Assembly: GCA_018432235.1 (NCBI GenBank)
Contig: JAHDLO010000009.1
Coordinates: 1 to 64,000 of the forward strand
Origin: Clostridiaceae bacterium
Lineage (GTDB): Bacteria; Bacillota; Clostridia; Peptostreptococcales; Natronincolaceae
Reading direction: 5' to 3'
DNA: 64,000 nucleotides
Made by a program: the position numbers and the translations under genes. The notes beneath the pieces were generated by a model. It was given only the letters and a program-made list of their open reading frames with translations. It made no database searches and had not been told where the DNA came from. Every line of letters begins with the position of its first letter. The stretch's first letter is position 1. This document shows positions 34,626 through 43,388 of the stretch, in pieces.

Positions 34626-35057
34626 TCACATCTCCTTGTTAAATCGCCAATGATAATAAACACCATAGCCTATAATAAACAGATAGGCTGCAACCAACAG
34701 CAGCACTGCAGGTAATTCAACTCCCAGCAGCGTAAATGCCAGCAGCAATGCAGCATGCACATAAATCATCATATCGTGGGCCTTTGCCTTTGCTCTGCTG
34801 CTGATAATGATATTTCGTTCATCCTCTTTTTCAATCTCGATTTGTAGTGCAAGCTCAGGGTTCATCTTTGCAGCCCTTTTGGTTAGCATTTCCCCCATAC
34901 TATGGCCAAATAATCCGGAGCCTACCCCAATGCTAACATAGGGTAAAGTCAGCATAATTCCTTCAGCTGCAGGGTTGGTAAATACTAGAATCAGCCCTAT
35001 GCCAAAGAGAGCAGCCCCCAGCAAAGCGGTTAAGATGGATAAAGCTTTCCCCTTCAT
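34626..35057 (-). CDS. Small multi-pass membrane protein paired with an XRE regulator
   Basis: The 143-aa protein has four hydrophobic helices in two pairs (about residues 7-27, 38-54 and 94-112, 117-135) around a charged central loop, EIEKEDERNIIISSRAKAKA. That loop is typical of DUF2178/DUF6442-like proteins, which are often encoded directly after a small XRE regulator. The start overlaps the regulator's stop (ATGA), so the two are co-translated. The function is unknown. Confidence 0.75.
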   Translation of the reverse strand: MKGKALSILTALLGAALFGIGLILVFTNPAAEGIMLTLPYVSIGVGSGLFGHSMGEMLTKRAAKMNPELALQIEIEKEDERNIIISSRAKAKAHDMMIYVHAALLLAFTLLGVELPAVLLLVAAYLFIIGYGVYYHWRFNKEM

Positions 35058-35260
35058 TTTATATCCTCCTCCTCATAAATAAATATATCTTCAATACTCA
35101 TATTAAAATAGTGAGCTATCTTAAAAGCCAATATAATAGAGGGATTATAGCGCCCGTTTTCCAAAGAGCCTATGGTTTGCCTGGACACCCTTAAGGCCAA
35201 GGCCAGCTCCTCCTGCTTAATTCCCCGCTGTTTTCGAATTTCCTCCAGCCTATTTTTCAC
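35054..35260 (-). CDS. XRE-family transcriptional regulator (68 aa)
   Basis: A single helix-turn-helix domain: IRKQRGIKQEELALALRVSRQTIGSLENGRYNPS, followed by LAFKIAHYFNMSIEDIFIYEEED. This is the YozG/YvaO-like minimal XRE type, usually a repressor of its own operon. ATG 35260 follows GGAGGAGG. It forms a two-gene operon with the membrane protein. Confidence 0.92.
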   Translation of the reverse strand: MKNRLEEIRKQRGIKQEELALALRVSRQTIGSLENGRYNPSIILAFKIAHYFNMSIEDIFIYEEEDIK

Positions 35261-35540
35261 ATGCCTCCTCCTCTCAAATGTAAAGCATACTTTCCATATT
35301 TATATTATAGCATAACCCATATTGATGTCAAGTATACTTTACATAAAAATATAAAAATAAATTTATATTTAAAATAAAAGGAAATGATTTCCCAAGAGAG
35401 AATAATTAACCATAGGATAGATGGGACTAAAATTTACTTCACCGATTTAATCTTAAAATTATTAGGTAATGGTTAATTATTCCTGACATGGGTATTATTT
35501 ATTTAACAATGACGTAAATATAGGTAAAGGAGAGGATACT

Positions 35541-35936
35541 ATGAATTTGAAGGAGCTTAACGAAAGACTAGAGAGAGTGAGAGATCGGGTAGATCCTAAA
35601 AGAATCGAAGAAGAAAAGAAGAGAGAAAAGAAAAGGGGCATTGCAAGGGGTCTGGCACTGGGGACCTTTATCGGCGGTATAGCGGGGATATTCTTTGCAC
35701 CTGACAAGGGCGAGAACACCCGTAAGAAGACAAAGGAAGAGCTGGACAGGGTAAAAAATATTCTGGAGGCCAACATAGTTGAAGGAAAGGTTAAGCTGGA
35801 GGATTTTGTCGAAGAAAAAAAAGAAGTGATAACAGAAAAGATCACTGAACTAAGAGATAAGATTAATACCGATAAAGAAGAAGCGCCCTTCATAGTTCAG
35901 GAGGAGGAAGAGGAAGAAGAAGAGCTGGCTAAATAA
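35541..35936 (+). CDS. YtxH-family protein
   Basis: The 131-aa protein has a basic/acidic helical start, a single glycine-rich hydrophobic segment (RGLALGTFIGGIAGIFFAPDKG, about residues 35-56) and a long charged helix ending in a run of Glu. The GLFAPKSG-like turn is the YtxH signature; members are envelope-stress-associated membrane proteins of unknown mechanism. ATG 35541 follows AAAGGAGAGG. The DUF948-like gene lies 32 bp downstream, a pairing also seen in other Firmicutes. Confidence 0.75.
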   Translation: MNLKELNERLERVRDRVDPKRIEEEKKREKKRGIARGLALGTFIGGIAGIFFAPDKGENTRKKTKEELDRVKNILEANIVEGKVKLEDFVEEKKEVITEKITELRDKINTDKEEAPFIVQEEEEEEEELAK

Positions 35937-35968
35937 CATAAAATCAACAAATGAAGGGTGGGGGACCT

Positions 35969-36370
35969 ATGATAATAGAAATTACGGGAAAAGGTTTATT
36001 GATAGCGCTGTTTTCAACTTTAGGCGTGGCTTTGATTGGATTTTTATTCATAACACTTTCAAGAATTAATGAGATACTTAAGCAGTTCAAAATGACTCTG
36101 GAAAAGAATGATAAAAATATAAATGATTCGATAGAAGCCTTGCCGAAGCTTTTGAATAATCTAGAGGAGATAACCGCCGGAGTGAATGAGGAAATGAAGC
36201 ATATACAGGAGACGGTTAGGAGTATAGAGGAAACGGCAGGCTATGCAGCTTCAACAGCCCAGCTTTTGACGGAGGATATAGTAGAACCCGTAAGGGACCT
36301 ACTGGAAATCCTAGGTGTTATAAAGGGGATATTCTTCAAGGAAAAGAAAAAGGGCTGGCTGCAAAGATAG
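35969..36370 (+). CDS. DUF948-like membrane-anchored coiled-coil protein
   Basis: The start is ATG 35969 after GGGTGGGGG; an in-frame ATG at 35951 overlaps that site. The 133-aa product has one N-terminal membrane helix (about residues 9-30) and a long helical, heptad-rich region (KNDKNINDSIEALPKLLNNLEEITAGVNEEMKHIQETVRSIEE), ending in a second weak hydrophobic patch. This matches DUF948 proteins that accompany YtxH. It ends with basic KEKKKGWLQR. The role is unknown; both genes appear to form one operon. Confidence 0.7.
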   Translation: MIIEITGKGLLIALFSTLGVALIGFLFITLSRINEILKQFKMTLEKNDKNINDSIEALPKLLNNLEEITAGVNEEMKHIQETVRSIEETAGYAASTAQLLTEDIVEPVRDLLEILGVIKGIFFKEKKKGWLQR

Positions 36371-36395
36371 CACAAGCGACATAAAACATTCAACC

Positions 36396-36420
36396 GACCG
36401 CAGAAATCTGCGGTCTTTTT
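36396..36420 (+). terminator. Terminator of the YtxH operon
   Basis: GACCGCAG (36396-36403) and CTGCGGTC (36408-36415) with a T-run. Confidence 0.85.
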
Positions 36421-36426
36421 ATGTCA

Positions 36427-36479
36427 GGTGTCAAGGGGACGGTTCTCTTGACACCTCTAAGGTTGTCAAGAGAACCGTC
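36427..36479. repeat. REP-like palindromic element
   Basis: Two inverted copies of a sequence containing GACGGTTCTCTTGACA (36438-36453) and its exact complement (36464-36479), joined by a 10-bp spacer. Inside the first copy, GGTGTCAAG and CTTGACACC form a second 9-bp stem. Such GGGACGGTTCT palindromes are scattered in clostridial genomes and are usually linked to REP-associated tyrosine transposases. No transposase gene is here. Confidence 0.75.
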
Positions 36480-36717
36480 GGATCGTGGAGCAATTAAATT
36501 AAAAGCATTTTATATGCGATATATAGCCAAGTACAATACTGGAGTTTCTGTATGTAGTATACCGAATAAGTAAAATTAGTATTAAGCCACAGTCTCCATT
36601 CCCTTGATACAGCATCTCTTTGGTATGTGTATTCAAGCTCTCTTGTTAAGTAGCTTTTATGCAGAAAAGAGGTGGATAGAATTTTTGAAAAAGTCCAAAT
36701 CTTTTATAAAAAAACCA

Positions 36718-36790
36718 TTGTATTTATATAAAAAATATTGTATGATAATTAGAACGAATAAATATACATTAACATTAAATAAATATACAC
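36718..36790 (+). promoter_or_regulatory. Promoter with tandem ArgR-box-like sites before argC
   Basis: TTGTAT (36718-36723), 17-bp spacer, TATGAT (36741-36746) form the promoter. Two copies of AATAAATATACA (at 36757-36768 and 36779-36790) follow directly, resembling ARG boxes bound by ArgR/AhrC. Their position over and just after the transcription start fits arginine-dependent repression. The gap 36480-36717 shows no gene. Confidence 0.7.
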
Positions 36791-36817
36791 AAAATTAACT
36801 TGCAAGAGGTGAAGGCG

Positions 36818-37864
36818 ATGATAAAAATCGGTATTTTAGGGTCTACTGGCTATGTAGGCCTTGAATTGGCAAGGCTGCTGTCAAATCATCCGGAGGCGGA
36901 GGTAGTATTTTTAGATTCCAGGAGCTATGAAAATAAGGCGTATTCTTCAATTTTTCCCAATATGAAAAATATAATAGATATTCCTTGTGTTTCAATCAAT
37001 CTTGATCATGAGGAGAGCTTAAAGGGGATTGACCTGCTTTTCTGCGCCCTGCCCCATGGCTTAAGCCAAAAAGCAGTACAGACTGCCTATAGGCTGGGTA
37101 TCAAGGTTATAGATATGTCGGCGGACTTCAGAATAAAGAATGCAGCCGTATACGAGGAATGGTACAACGTTAAGCATGAGGCATTGCCGGAGCTTAATAA
37201 GGCCGTCTATGGCCTGTGCGAGCTTCATAGAGAGGATATAAAAAAGGCTGAAATAATTGCAAATCCTGGTTGCTATCCTACAAGCATCATTCTAGCTCTA
37301 TATCCCTTGCTGAAGGAAAAGGCGGTCACTCTTGATTCTCTTATAGTTGATTCCAAATCTGGGGTTTCAGGAGCCGGAAGAAATCTGAATGATGCCATCA
37401 TCTACGGACAATGCAATGAAAGCGTTAAGGCCTACAGCATAGGAAGTCATAGACATACACCCGAAATCGAACAGGAGCTTTCACTGGCAGCAGAAGAGGA
37501 AACCATGCTGCAATTTACACCGCACTTAATTCCTATGACTAGAGGAATACTAAGCACTATTTATTTCAATAATAAAAAGAGTCTTACAGACAAGGATATG
37601 GCGGAAATATATGAGCAATACTACAAGGATGAATTTTTCATCAGGCTGCTACAAATCGGTGAGCTACCCCAGACTAAGGCGGTATATGGCACAAATTATT
37701 GTGACATAGGCTTTAAAGCAGATAAGCGGACAAATAGGATCGTGCTTGTCAGTGCAATTGACAATTTGGTTAAAGGTGCTGCCGGGCAGGCGGTGCAAAA
37801 CATGAATTTATTATTTGACTTAAAGGAAACGACAGGGCTGAAGCTAACACCTGTATGGCCCTAA
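36818..37864 (+). CDS. argC: N-acetyl-gamma-glutamyl-phosphate reductase
   Basis: ArgC reduces N-acetylglutamyl phosphate to the semialdehyde with NADPH, the third step of arginine synthesis. The NADP-binding GILGSTGYVGLELARLLSNHP is at the N-terminus, and the active-site cysteine lies in ANPGCYPTSIILALYPLL. SGVSGAGRNLNDAI and HRHTPEIEQEL follow. ATG 36818 is chosen with the site AAGAGGTGAAGG. It is 348 aa, full length, and first in an argCJBD operon. Confidence 0.96.
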   Translation: MIKIGILGSTGYVGLELARLLSNHPEAEVVFLDSRSYENKAYSSIFPNMKNIIDIPCVSINLDHEESLKGIDLLFCALPHGLSQKAVQTAYRLGIKVIDMSADFRIKNAAVYEEWYNVKHEALPELNKAVYGLCELHREDIKKAEIIANPGCYPTSIILALYPLLKEKAVTLDSLIVDSKSGVSGAGRNLNDAIIYGQCNESVKAYSIGSHRHTPEIEQELSLAAEEETMLQFTPHLIPMTRGILSTIYFNNKKSLTDKDMAEIYEQYYKDEFFIRLLQIGELPQTKAVYGTNYCDIGFKADKRTNRIVLVSAIDNLVKGAAGQAVQNMNLLFDLKETTGLKLTPVWP

Positions 37865-37882
37865 GAAAGCGGAGGGATAGGT

Positions 37883-39106
37883 ATGACGATGAAATTTAAA
37901 GTGTTAGATGGAGATGTTACTTCACCAAAGGGGTTTAAGGCCAGTGGAATTCATGCTGGGATAAAAAAGGCTAAAAAGGACATGACATTGATAGTAAGTG
38001 ACGTTATGGCAGAGGGAGCTGCAGTATTCACGACTAATAAGGCCTGTGCAGCACCTGTTATCGTGTCGAAGGCATGTGTCAATCAGGGAAAGATTAAAGC
38101 AATAGTGGTAAACAGCGGGAATGCCAATGCCTGCACCGGAGACAAAGGCTTAGAGGATGCATGGACAATGGCGGAGACTACCGCAAAGGCTCTGGGCGTA
38201 GAAAAGGAAAATGTTATAGTGTCTTCAACTGGTATTATTGGCGTTCCAATGCCAATGGAGCTGGTTGTTCCCGGGATTGAACAGGCTGCGGCTGAGTTGA
38301 GCTACGACGGTGGTTTGGCGGCTGCTGAGGCTATTATGACGACGGACCTGTGTATGAAAAAGATAGCGGTAGAGGTTGAAATAGACGGTAAGACAGTAAC
38401 CCTGGGGGGAATAGCAAAGGGCTCAGGAATGATTCATCCCAACATGGCTACTATGCTGTCCTTCATTACATCTGATGTAAAAATAGATGGGGACTTTTTA
38501 CAGGAGAGTCTGAAGCAGATCACACAAAAAACCTATAATATGATTACTGTTGACGGTGATACCAGCACAAATGACATGGTTGCCGTACTGGCCAATGGCG
38601 CTGCAGGAAATAAGGCGATTGATGATAAGCATCCCGAAAAGGATAAGTTTCTAGAGGCCTTCTATTTCATAAACGAATATCTGGCGAAGGCTATTGTTCG
38701 GGATGGCGAGGGAGCTACTAAATTCCTGGAGGCTGAAATATTGAATGCGCCTACAGAAGAGGATGCTCAGCTGGCAGTAAAGAGCATATTAGGATCCAGC
38801 TTGGTTAAGACTGCCTTCTTTGGCGAGGATGGCAACTGGGGAAGAATACTTTGCAGCATAGGTTATTCAGGGGCGGATTATGATATGGATAAAATTGAAA
38901 TATTCTTATCCAGTGCTGCCGGAGAGATTCAAATCGTTAAGGCAGGTCAAGGGGTAGGTGCTTCAGAGGAAAAGATGCTGGAAATCTTAAAATGCACGGA
39001 TATCAAGATAACAGCAGATTTCCATAAGGGCACAGCATCCGCAAAGGGATGGGGCTGCGACCTGTCCTATGACTACGTAAAAATAAATGGAGCATATCGT
39101 ACTTAG
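37883..39106 (+). CDS. argJ: Glutamate N-acetyltransferase / amino-acid acetyltransferase (ornithine acetyltransferase)
   Basis: ArgJ recycles the acetyl group from N-acetylornithine to glutamate and in some organisms also uses acetyl-CoA. The autocatalytic cleavage site is in GSGMIHPNMATMLSFITSD, where the MATML Thr becomes the N-terminal nucleophile of the beta chain. ITVDGDTSTNDMVAVLANGA and FGEDGNWGRILCSIGYSG are family hallmarks. It is 407 aa. It lies 18 bp after argC, and its stop is 14 bp before argB. No argA is needed with a bifunctional ArgJ, but which type this is cannot be read from sequence. Confidence 0.95.
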   Translation: MTMKFKVLDGDVTSPKGFKASGIHAGIKKAKKDMTLIVSDVMAEGAAVFTTNKACAAPVIVSKACVNQGKIKAIVVNSGNANACTGDKGLEDAWTMAETTAKALGVEKENVIVSSTGIIGVPMPMELVVPGIEQAAAELSYDGGLAAAEAIMTTDLCMKKIAVEVEIDGKTVTLGGIAKGSGMIHPNMATMLSFITSDVKIDGDFLQESLKQITQKTYNMITVDGDTSTNDMVAVLANGAAGNKAIDDKHPEKDKFLEAFYFINEYLAKAIVRDGEGATKFLEAEILNAPTEEDAQLAVKSILGSSLVKTAFFGEDGNWGRILCSIGYSGADYDMDKIEIFLSSAAGEIQIVKAGQGVGASEEKMLEILKCTDIKITADFHKGTASAKGWGCDLSYDYVKINGAYRT

Positions 39107-39119
39107 GGGGAGAAGCAGG

Positions 39120-39974
39120 ATGGTATTGACACCACAGCAAAAAGCAAGAGTAATGGTTGAAAGTCTTTCATATATTAAGAAGTTTCATAATCAATTGGTG
39201 GTAATAAAATACGGTGGAAACGCCATGATCAATGAAGAATTAAAGGAAGCTGTCATAAAGGATATCGTCCTGATGAAATATGTGGGCATGAATCCCATTA
39301 TCGTACATGGCGGTGGACCTGAAATAACAGATATGATGGAGAAATTCGGTAAGAAGGCTGAATTTATTGATGGCTTGAGGGTTACAGATCAGCTTACAAT
39401 GGAATTGACGGAGATGGTACTCTGCGGCAAGATCTCAAATCAGATTGTAACCATGCTAAATCAAAATGATGTCATGTCAGTGGGCATGAGCGGTAAGGAC
39501 GGCAAAATGATAGAGGCAGTGCAAAGGGATGAAAGGTTGGGCTTTGTTGGTGAAATAACAAATATCAACACCGACCTGATTCAAACAGTGGTAGAAAAGG
39601 GCTATGTCCCTGTAATTTCTCCTGTTGGTGTTGGTGAAAATGGCGAAAGCTATAACATTAATGCTGATGATGTAGCCTGCAAGCTGGCGGTGGCCTTAGA
39701 TGCAAAGAAGCTGGTGCTGATAACGGATGTTGAGGGTGTACTGATGGATGCGAAGGATTCATCAACTCTAATATCTCAAATAAAAACCAGCGAGGTCGAG
39801 GACTACATTAAGGATGGCATAATAAAGGGTGGTATGATTCCGAAGATCCAGGGCTGTACAGAGGCTGTTACAAATGGAGTGGAACGATGCCATATCATAG
39901 ACGGCAGAAAGCATCATTCTATACTGCTGGAAATTTTCACTGATGACGGTATCGGAACTATGATAACTAATTAA
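39120..39974 (+). CDS. argB: Acetylglutamate kinase
   Basis: ArgB phosphorylates N-acetylglutamate. The phosphate-binding VIKYGGNAMIN and IVHGGGPEITDMMEKFGKKAEFIDGLRVTD, the substrate region VISPVGVGENGESYNINADDVA and the KLVLITDVEGVL strand are all present. The start at ATG 39120 has GGGGGAGAAG ahead; an earlier ATG (39087) lies within argJ. The N-terminal helix MVLTPQQKARVMVESLSYI resembles that of arginine-inhibited hexameric kinases, so feedback inhibition is likely. It is 284 aa. Confidence 0.96.
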   Translation: MVLTPQQKARVMVESLSYIKKFHNQLVVIKYGGNAMINEELKEAVIKDIVLMKYVGMNPIIVHGGGPEITDMMEKFGKKAEFIDGLRVTDQLTMELTEMVLCGKISNQIVTMLNQNDVMSVGMSGKDGKMIEAVQRDERLGFVGEITNINTDLIQTVVEKGYVPVISPVGVGENGESYNINADDVACKLAVALDAKKLVLITDVEGVLMDAKDSSTLISQIKTSEVEDYIKDGIIKGGMIPKIQGCTEAVTNGVERCHIIDGRKHHSILLEIFTDDGIGTMITN

Positions 39975-39986
39975 GGGGGGAGCTTA

Positions 39987-41189
39987 ATGGCTTTAGAACA
40001 GATTATCCAAGATGGTGAGAAGTATTTAATGTATAATTACAAAAGACTACCGGTAGTCTTTACTTCAGGAAAAGGCTGTTATCTTACAGATACAGAAGGA
40101 AATCAATATCTGGATTTTCTTGCGGGTGTAGCGGTAAATAGTTTGGGGCATTGTCCAGAGGCTGTAGTAGAAGCCCTCAAGGATCAGCTTTCAAAGGTAA
40201 TGCATGTATCCAATTATTTTTGGATTGACACTCAGGTGGAGCTGGCAAAGCTGTTAGTAGATAATTCCTTCGGAGATAAGGCCTTCTTTTGCAATTCTGG
40301 TGCCGAAGCAAATGAAGCAGCCATAAAGCTGGCAAGAAAGCACAGCTATAAAAAATTTGGGGCACAAAAAAACGAGATCATAGCAATGAAGGGCTCCTTC
40401 CATGGTCGTACCCTTGCAACTCTGGCCGTAACCGACAATAAAAAATATCAGGAGGGCTACGGACCAATTCCGGAAAGCTTTAAATTTGTACCCTTTAATG
40501 ATATAGATGCCTTAAAGGCAGCCATAACGGAAAATACCTGCGCCATATTACTGGAGCCTATTCAGGGAGAGGGTGGCGTAACGGCTGCAGAGCTTCAGTA
40601 TCTTAAAGCAGTTAAAACACTAGCGGTAGAAAATAACATATTATTGATTTTTGATGAGATACAATGCGGCTTTGCGAGAACAGGTAAGCTATTTGCCTAT
40701 GAAAATTACGGCGTTGCACCGGATATAATGTCTTTGGCAAAGGCTTTGGGGAACGGCTTTCCAATAGGAGCGTTGATCACCACCGACGAAATCGCTGCCT
40801 CCTGGCAGCCCGGTGACCATGGCACCACCTTTGGAGGAAACCCTTTGGCATGTGCTGCTGGTGTAGCCACCATGAAGGAAATACTGGAGGGCAAGCTCTG
40901 GGAAAAGGCAGAGTCAACCGGCAAGTACTTTCAGACCAAGCTTCAAGCATTAGTTGAAAAGTATGAGTGGGTTAAGCAGATAAAGGGAATGGGTCTAATG
41001 CTGGGTCTGGAGCTGACGATAGACGGAGCACCTATTGTTGAAAAGGCCTTTGAAAAAAAGGTTATAATCAACTGTACTGCAGGCAAGGTGTTAAGATTTG
41101 TGCCGCCCCTTATTGTTGGTGAAAAGGAAATTGACCTATTGATGAACATCTTAACGGAAATATTTGAAGAGATAAGCACAAATTTATAA
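39987..41189 (+). CDS. argD: Acetylornithine aminotransferase
   Basis: This PLP enzyme makes N-acetylornithine from the semialdehyde. Motifs: FCNSGAEANEAAIKLARKHS for the phosphate and substrate, GSFHGRTLATLAVTD, IFDEIQCGFARTG with the PLP-binding Asp, and SLAKALGNGFPIGA with the Schiff-base lysine (K about 250). 400 aa. It is last in the operon, 12 bp after argB. The operon lacks argF, argG and argH, which must be elsewhere. Confidence 0.95.
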   Translation: MALEQIIQDGEKYLMYNYKRLPVVFTSGKGCYLTDTEGNQYLDFLAGVAVNSLGHCPEAVVEALKDQLSKVMHVSNYFWIDTQVELAKLLVDNSFGDKAFFCNSGAEANEAAIKLARKHSYKKFGAQKNEIIAMKGSFHGRTLATLAVTDNKKYQEGYGPIPESFKFVPFNDIDALKAAITENTCAILLEPIQGEGGVTAAELQYLKAVKTLAVENNILLIFDEIQCGFARTGKLFAYENYGVAPDIMSLAKALGNGFPIGALITTDEIAASWQPGDHGTTFGGNPLACAAGVATMKEILEGKLWEKAESTGKYFQTKLQALVEKYEWVKQIKGMGLMLGLELTIDGAPIVEKAFEKKVIINCTAGKVLRFVPPLIVGEKEIDLLMNILTEIFEEISTNL

Positions 41190-41201
41190 AGCGCGATAAA
41201 G

Positions 41202-41236
41202 AAACAGGTTAGCATAAAATGGCTGCCTGTTTTTTA
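41202..41236 (+). terminator. Terminator of the arg operon
   Basis: AAACAGG (41202-41208) pairs with CCTGTTT (41226-41232), followed by more T. Confidence 0.75.
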
Positions 41237-41417
41237 ATATAGAATCACTAATTCATTAAAAGGTTCCTTGCTGAAGCCACTTTGCCCGGAGAGATATATA
41301 AATAAAATTTAACATCAAAAATAAATAATCGCATGTATAAAATTCTACATGTCCTAATATAATTTTATAGCAGTGGAAAATTATAGATAAAATATGAAAA
41401 TTGTGTTATAAAAACTA

Positions 41418-41445
41418 TTTACCATATATGAAAAAATGATATGAT
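41418..41445 (+). promoter_or_regulatory. Promoter of the first XRE-TPR regulator gene
   Basis: TTTACC (41418-41423), 16-bp spacer, TATGAT (41440-41445). The -10 lies inside TGATATGAT, a 9-mer that also occurs in the promoter of the paralogue at 58600-58608. Confidence 0.5.
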
Positions 41446-41481
41446 ATAAGTATATTAATCGGGATAGGGTGGGTAAATAGA

Positions 41482-42828
41482 ATGATCTTGTCGGATGTCA
41501 TTATATCAAGTGGTGAAAAGGTTAAAAGATTAAGGAAGCTGATGGGTTTGAAGCAGGAGGATCTGACTAATGGTAGAATAACCAGAAATCTAATCAGCTA
41601 TGTGGAAAACAACAAGACGAGACTAACACCGGAGACAGCGGAAATAATTGCAGAAGCAATGAATAACAGCGGAAGTAACAAGGGCATAATTGTAACGGCA
41701 GAATTCCTTTTAGAGGATGAAGCATCACAGGCTGATAGAATACTGGGGAATATTATAGGGGCCATGGATAACAGCATTACAAAGGGAGACATTATATTTT
41801 CAGAGGAGCTGCAAAGAGCTGAGGAGATACTGGAAGAGTGGGACATACCCAATAGACGGGTCAGGATATACGAGCTGGCCAGTGACTGGCACTATAATAG
41901 AGGACAGTATAATGAAAGCTATTTTTATAATATGAAGATTTTTGAGAGCATTCCTCAGGAAAATGACCTCTTCAGTAGAAGTGATGTTCTTACCAGATTG
42001 GCCAGATGTGCCTATGCGATGGATAACTTTTATGAATCCATAATGCTGAACAATTATGCACTTGGGGTTATAAAGGGCAGCAGCGATGACAAATATTTTA
42101 TTATATTTAAAAGAGCCTGCTTTAATAAGGCATTGGCTTATAAAAGACTGAATGAACAGGATATGTGTCTGGCTGAGTTGGGGAAGCTAGAGTTTAAGGC
42201 TAGTCTTCTTACTGAAAACGAGAGAGTAGATTTAGGCATTTTGAAGGCTAATTGCTACTTGTCTAAAAAGGAGTACAAGATTGCCTTAGAGATTTACAAT
42301 AGTTTACAAAGTGGTTCAATAGAGAATTATCATATTGATAAAATTCTCAATATCTATAATAACATTTCTGTTCTTTACAAAGAAATACAGGAGCATGAAA
42401 AGGCACTGGAATATCTGTATAAATGCTACAAGATATTTGAGGAATTGGAAAACGTAAAAATAAACCTGAGCAATAAAGATATACTTTTTTCAATTGCAGG
42501 AACATATATGGAAATGAATAAATATGATGCTGCTGAAAAGCATCTTCTCTTGCTAAAGAAGATTAATACAAAGGAACAAAACCTGCCATTTCTTATAGAG
42601 ACCTATAGAATTCTATGCAAGGCATATGGCAAAATGGCTAAAGACGAGGCTCTCAAAGTCATTGTAAATGAAGTTATAGAGCTATTTAATAAGCATAGTA
42701 TATCAGAAAAGGAAAAGCTTGTAATAGAAAGGTTGCTATCGGAGACAGCATACTATTTTATAGAAAAAGATGTTGCCTATAGTAAAAAGCTATTAAAGCT
42801 TGGATTAAGCATCCAAGATAATACATAA
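41482..42828 (+). CDS. XRE-TPR (RNPP-like) regulator, probable peptide receptor 1
   Basis: The 448-aa protein has an N-terminal helix-turn-helix (about residues 12-70, EKVKRLRKLMGLKQEDLTNGRITRNLISYVENNKTRLT) and about 350 residues of helical TPR-like repeats (YNESYFYNMKIFESI, KALEYLYKCYKIFEELE, KYDAAEKHLLLLKKIN). This is the architecture of Rgg/PlcR/NprR-like receptors that bind short imported peptides. ATG 41482 follows GGTGGG. A 41-codon gene for a secreted peptide starts 16 bp downstream on the same strand, then a terminator, so the pair forms a cassette. A near-identical arrangement exists at 57088-58558. Binding of that peptide is inferred from context. Confidence 0.8.
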   Translation: MILSDVIISSGEKVKRLRKLMGLKQEDLTNGRITRNLISYVENNKTRLTPETAEIIAEAMNNSGSNKGIIVTAEFLLEDEASQADRILGNIIGAMDNSITKGDIIFSEELQRAEEILEEWDIPNRRVRIYELASDWHYNRGQYNESYFYNMKIFESIPQENDLFSRSDVLTRLARCAYAMDNFYESIMLNNYALGVIKGSSDDKYFIIFKRACFNKALAYKRLNEQDMCLAELGKLEFKASLLTENERVDLGILKANCYLSKKEYKIALEIYNSLQSGSIENYHIDKILNIYNNISVLYKEIQEHEKALEYLYKCYKIFEELENVKINLSNKDILFSIAGTYMEMNKYDAAEKHLLLLKKINTKEQNLPFLIETYRILCKAYGKMAKDEALKVIVNEVIELFNKHSISEKEKLVIERLLSETAYYFIEKDVAYSKKLLKLGLSIQDNT

Positions 42829-42844
42829 AAAGGAGGATAAAGGA

Positions 42845-42970
42845 ATGAAATTTAAAAAAATGATAGCCGGAATAATCATTTTAAGTACATTATTGGCTAG
42901 TACGGGGATAGCATTTGCAGGTGCTGCTGAGCCGGGAGTTTGGTCTATTATAATCACTATACCTAAATAG
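42845..42970 (+). CDS. Secreted signalling-peptide precursor 1 (41 aa)
   Basis: Its start is set by AAAGGAGGAT 8 bases upstream. The basic N-terminus MKFKK leads into a hydrophobic core (residues 6-20) and a signal-peptidase-like site after GIAFA, leaving about 16 residues starting GAAEPGVW and ending TIPK. This is the layout of Phr/PapR-type pheromone precursors, encoded directly after their receptor. The hydrophobic, aromatic C-terminal end is the likely active peptide. There is no sequence identity I can name; the assignment rests on size, signal and position. Confidence 0.7.
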   Translation: MKFKKMIAGIIILSTLLASTGIAFAGAAEPGVWSIIITIPK

Positions 42971-42980
42971 TTTTATATGA

Positions 42981-43010
42981 GACACCAATCCCTTTGATTG
43001 GTGTCTTTTC
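42981..43010 (+). terminator. Terminator of peptide cassette 1
   Basis: GACACCAATC (42981-42990) and GATTGGTGTC (42996-43005), followed by TTTTC. Confidence 0.8.
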
Positions 43011-43388
43011 ATATCTTTAACCATCCCATGGTATCCAATCAGAAACTGCAAAATCATATCGCATAGATTTGATATCCACACCTCTAGGTCTAAAGTCCTA
43101 AGTAAATAAAAAGTAAAATTAATATTTACATATTCAGAATATTGTGATATTCTATATACAAGAAATGGAAAATAAGTACAATCCTTACAAGTGAATACAG
43201 CATTTTAGCTAGTTTGGCTTGGCGTTTAATCCAGTACATAAATACAAAGTAAATGCAAGTAAACATATTGTTTACAAAAACACATAACGTGGCATTGATC
43301 ATATTTTATTGTCAGTAACCTTGGGACTCTTTTATGAAGACTCGGGTTATTTTTGTCTCTAGACCTATATTGAGGGGAGGTGAAGAAA
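43011..43388 (+). promoter_or_regulatory. Intergenic region with a palindrome before the amber ORF and protease
   Basis: This AT-rich stretch holds the perfect palindrome GTAAACA-tat-TGTTTAC at 43259-43275, a candidate operator. No complete RNA family was recognised. Two short minus-strand frames here lack ribosome binding sites and are not supported. Confidence 0.35.

Noticed and set aside
36604..36798. 64-aa frame upstream of argC
   Set aside because: It runs through the arg promoter and operator sites, has no ribosome binding site and low-complexity composition.
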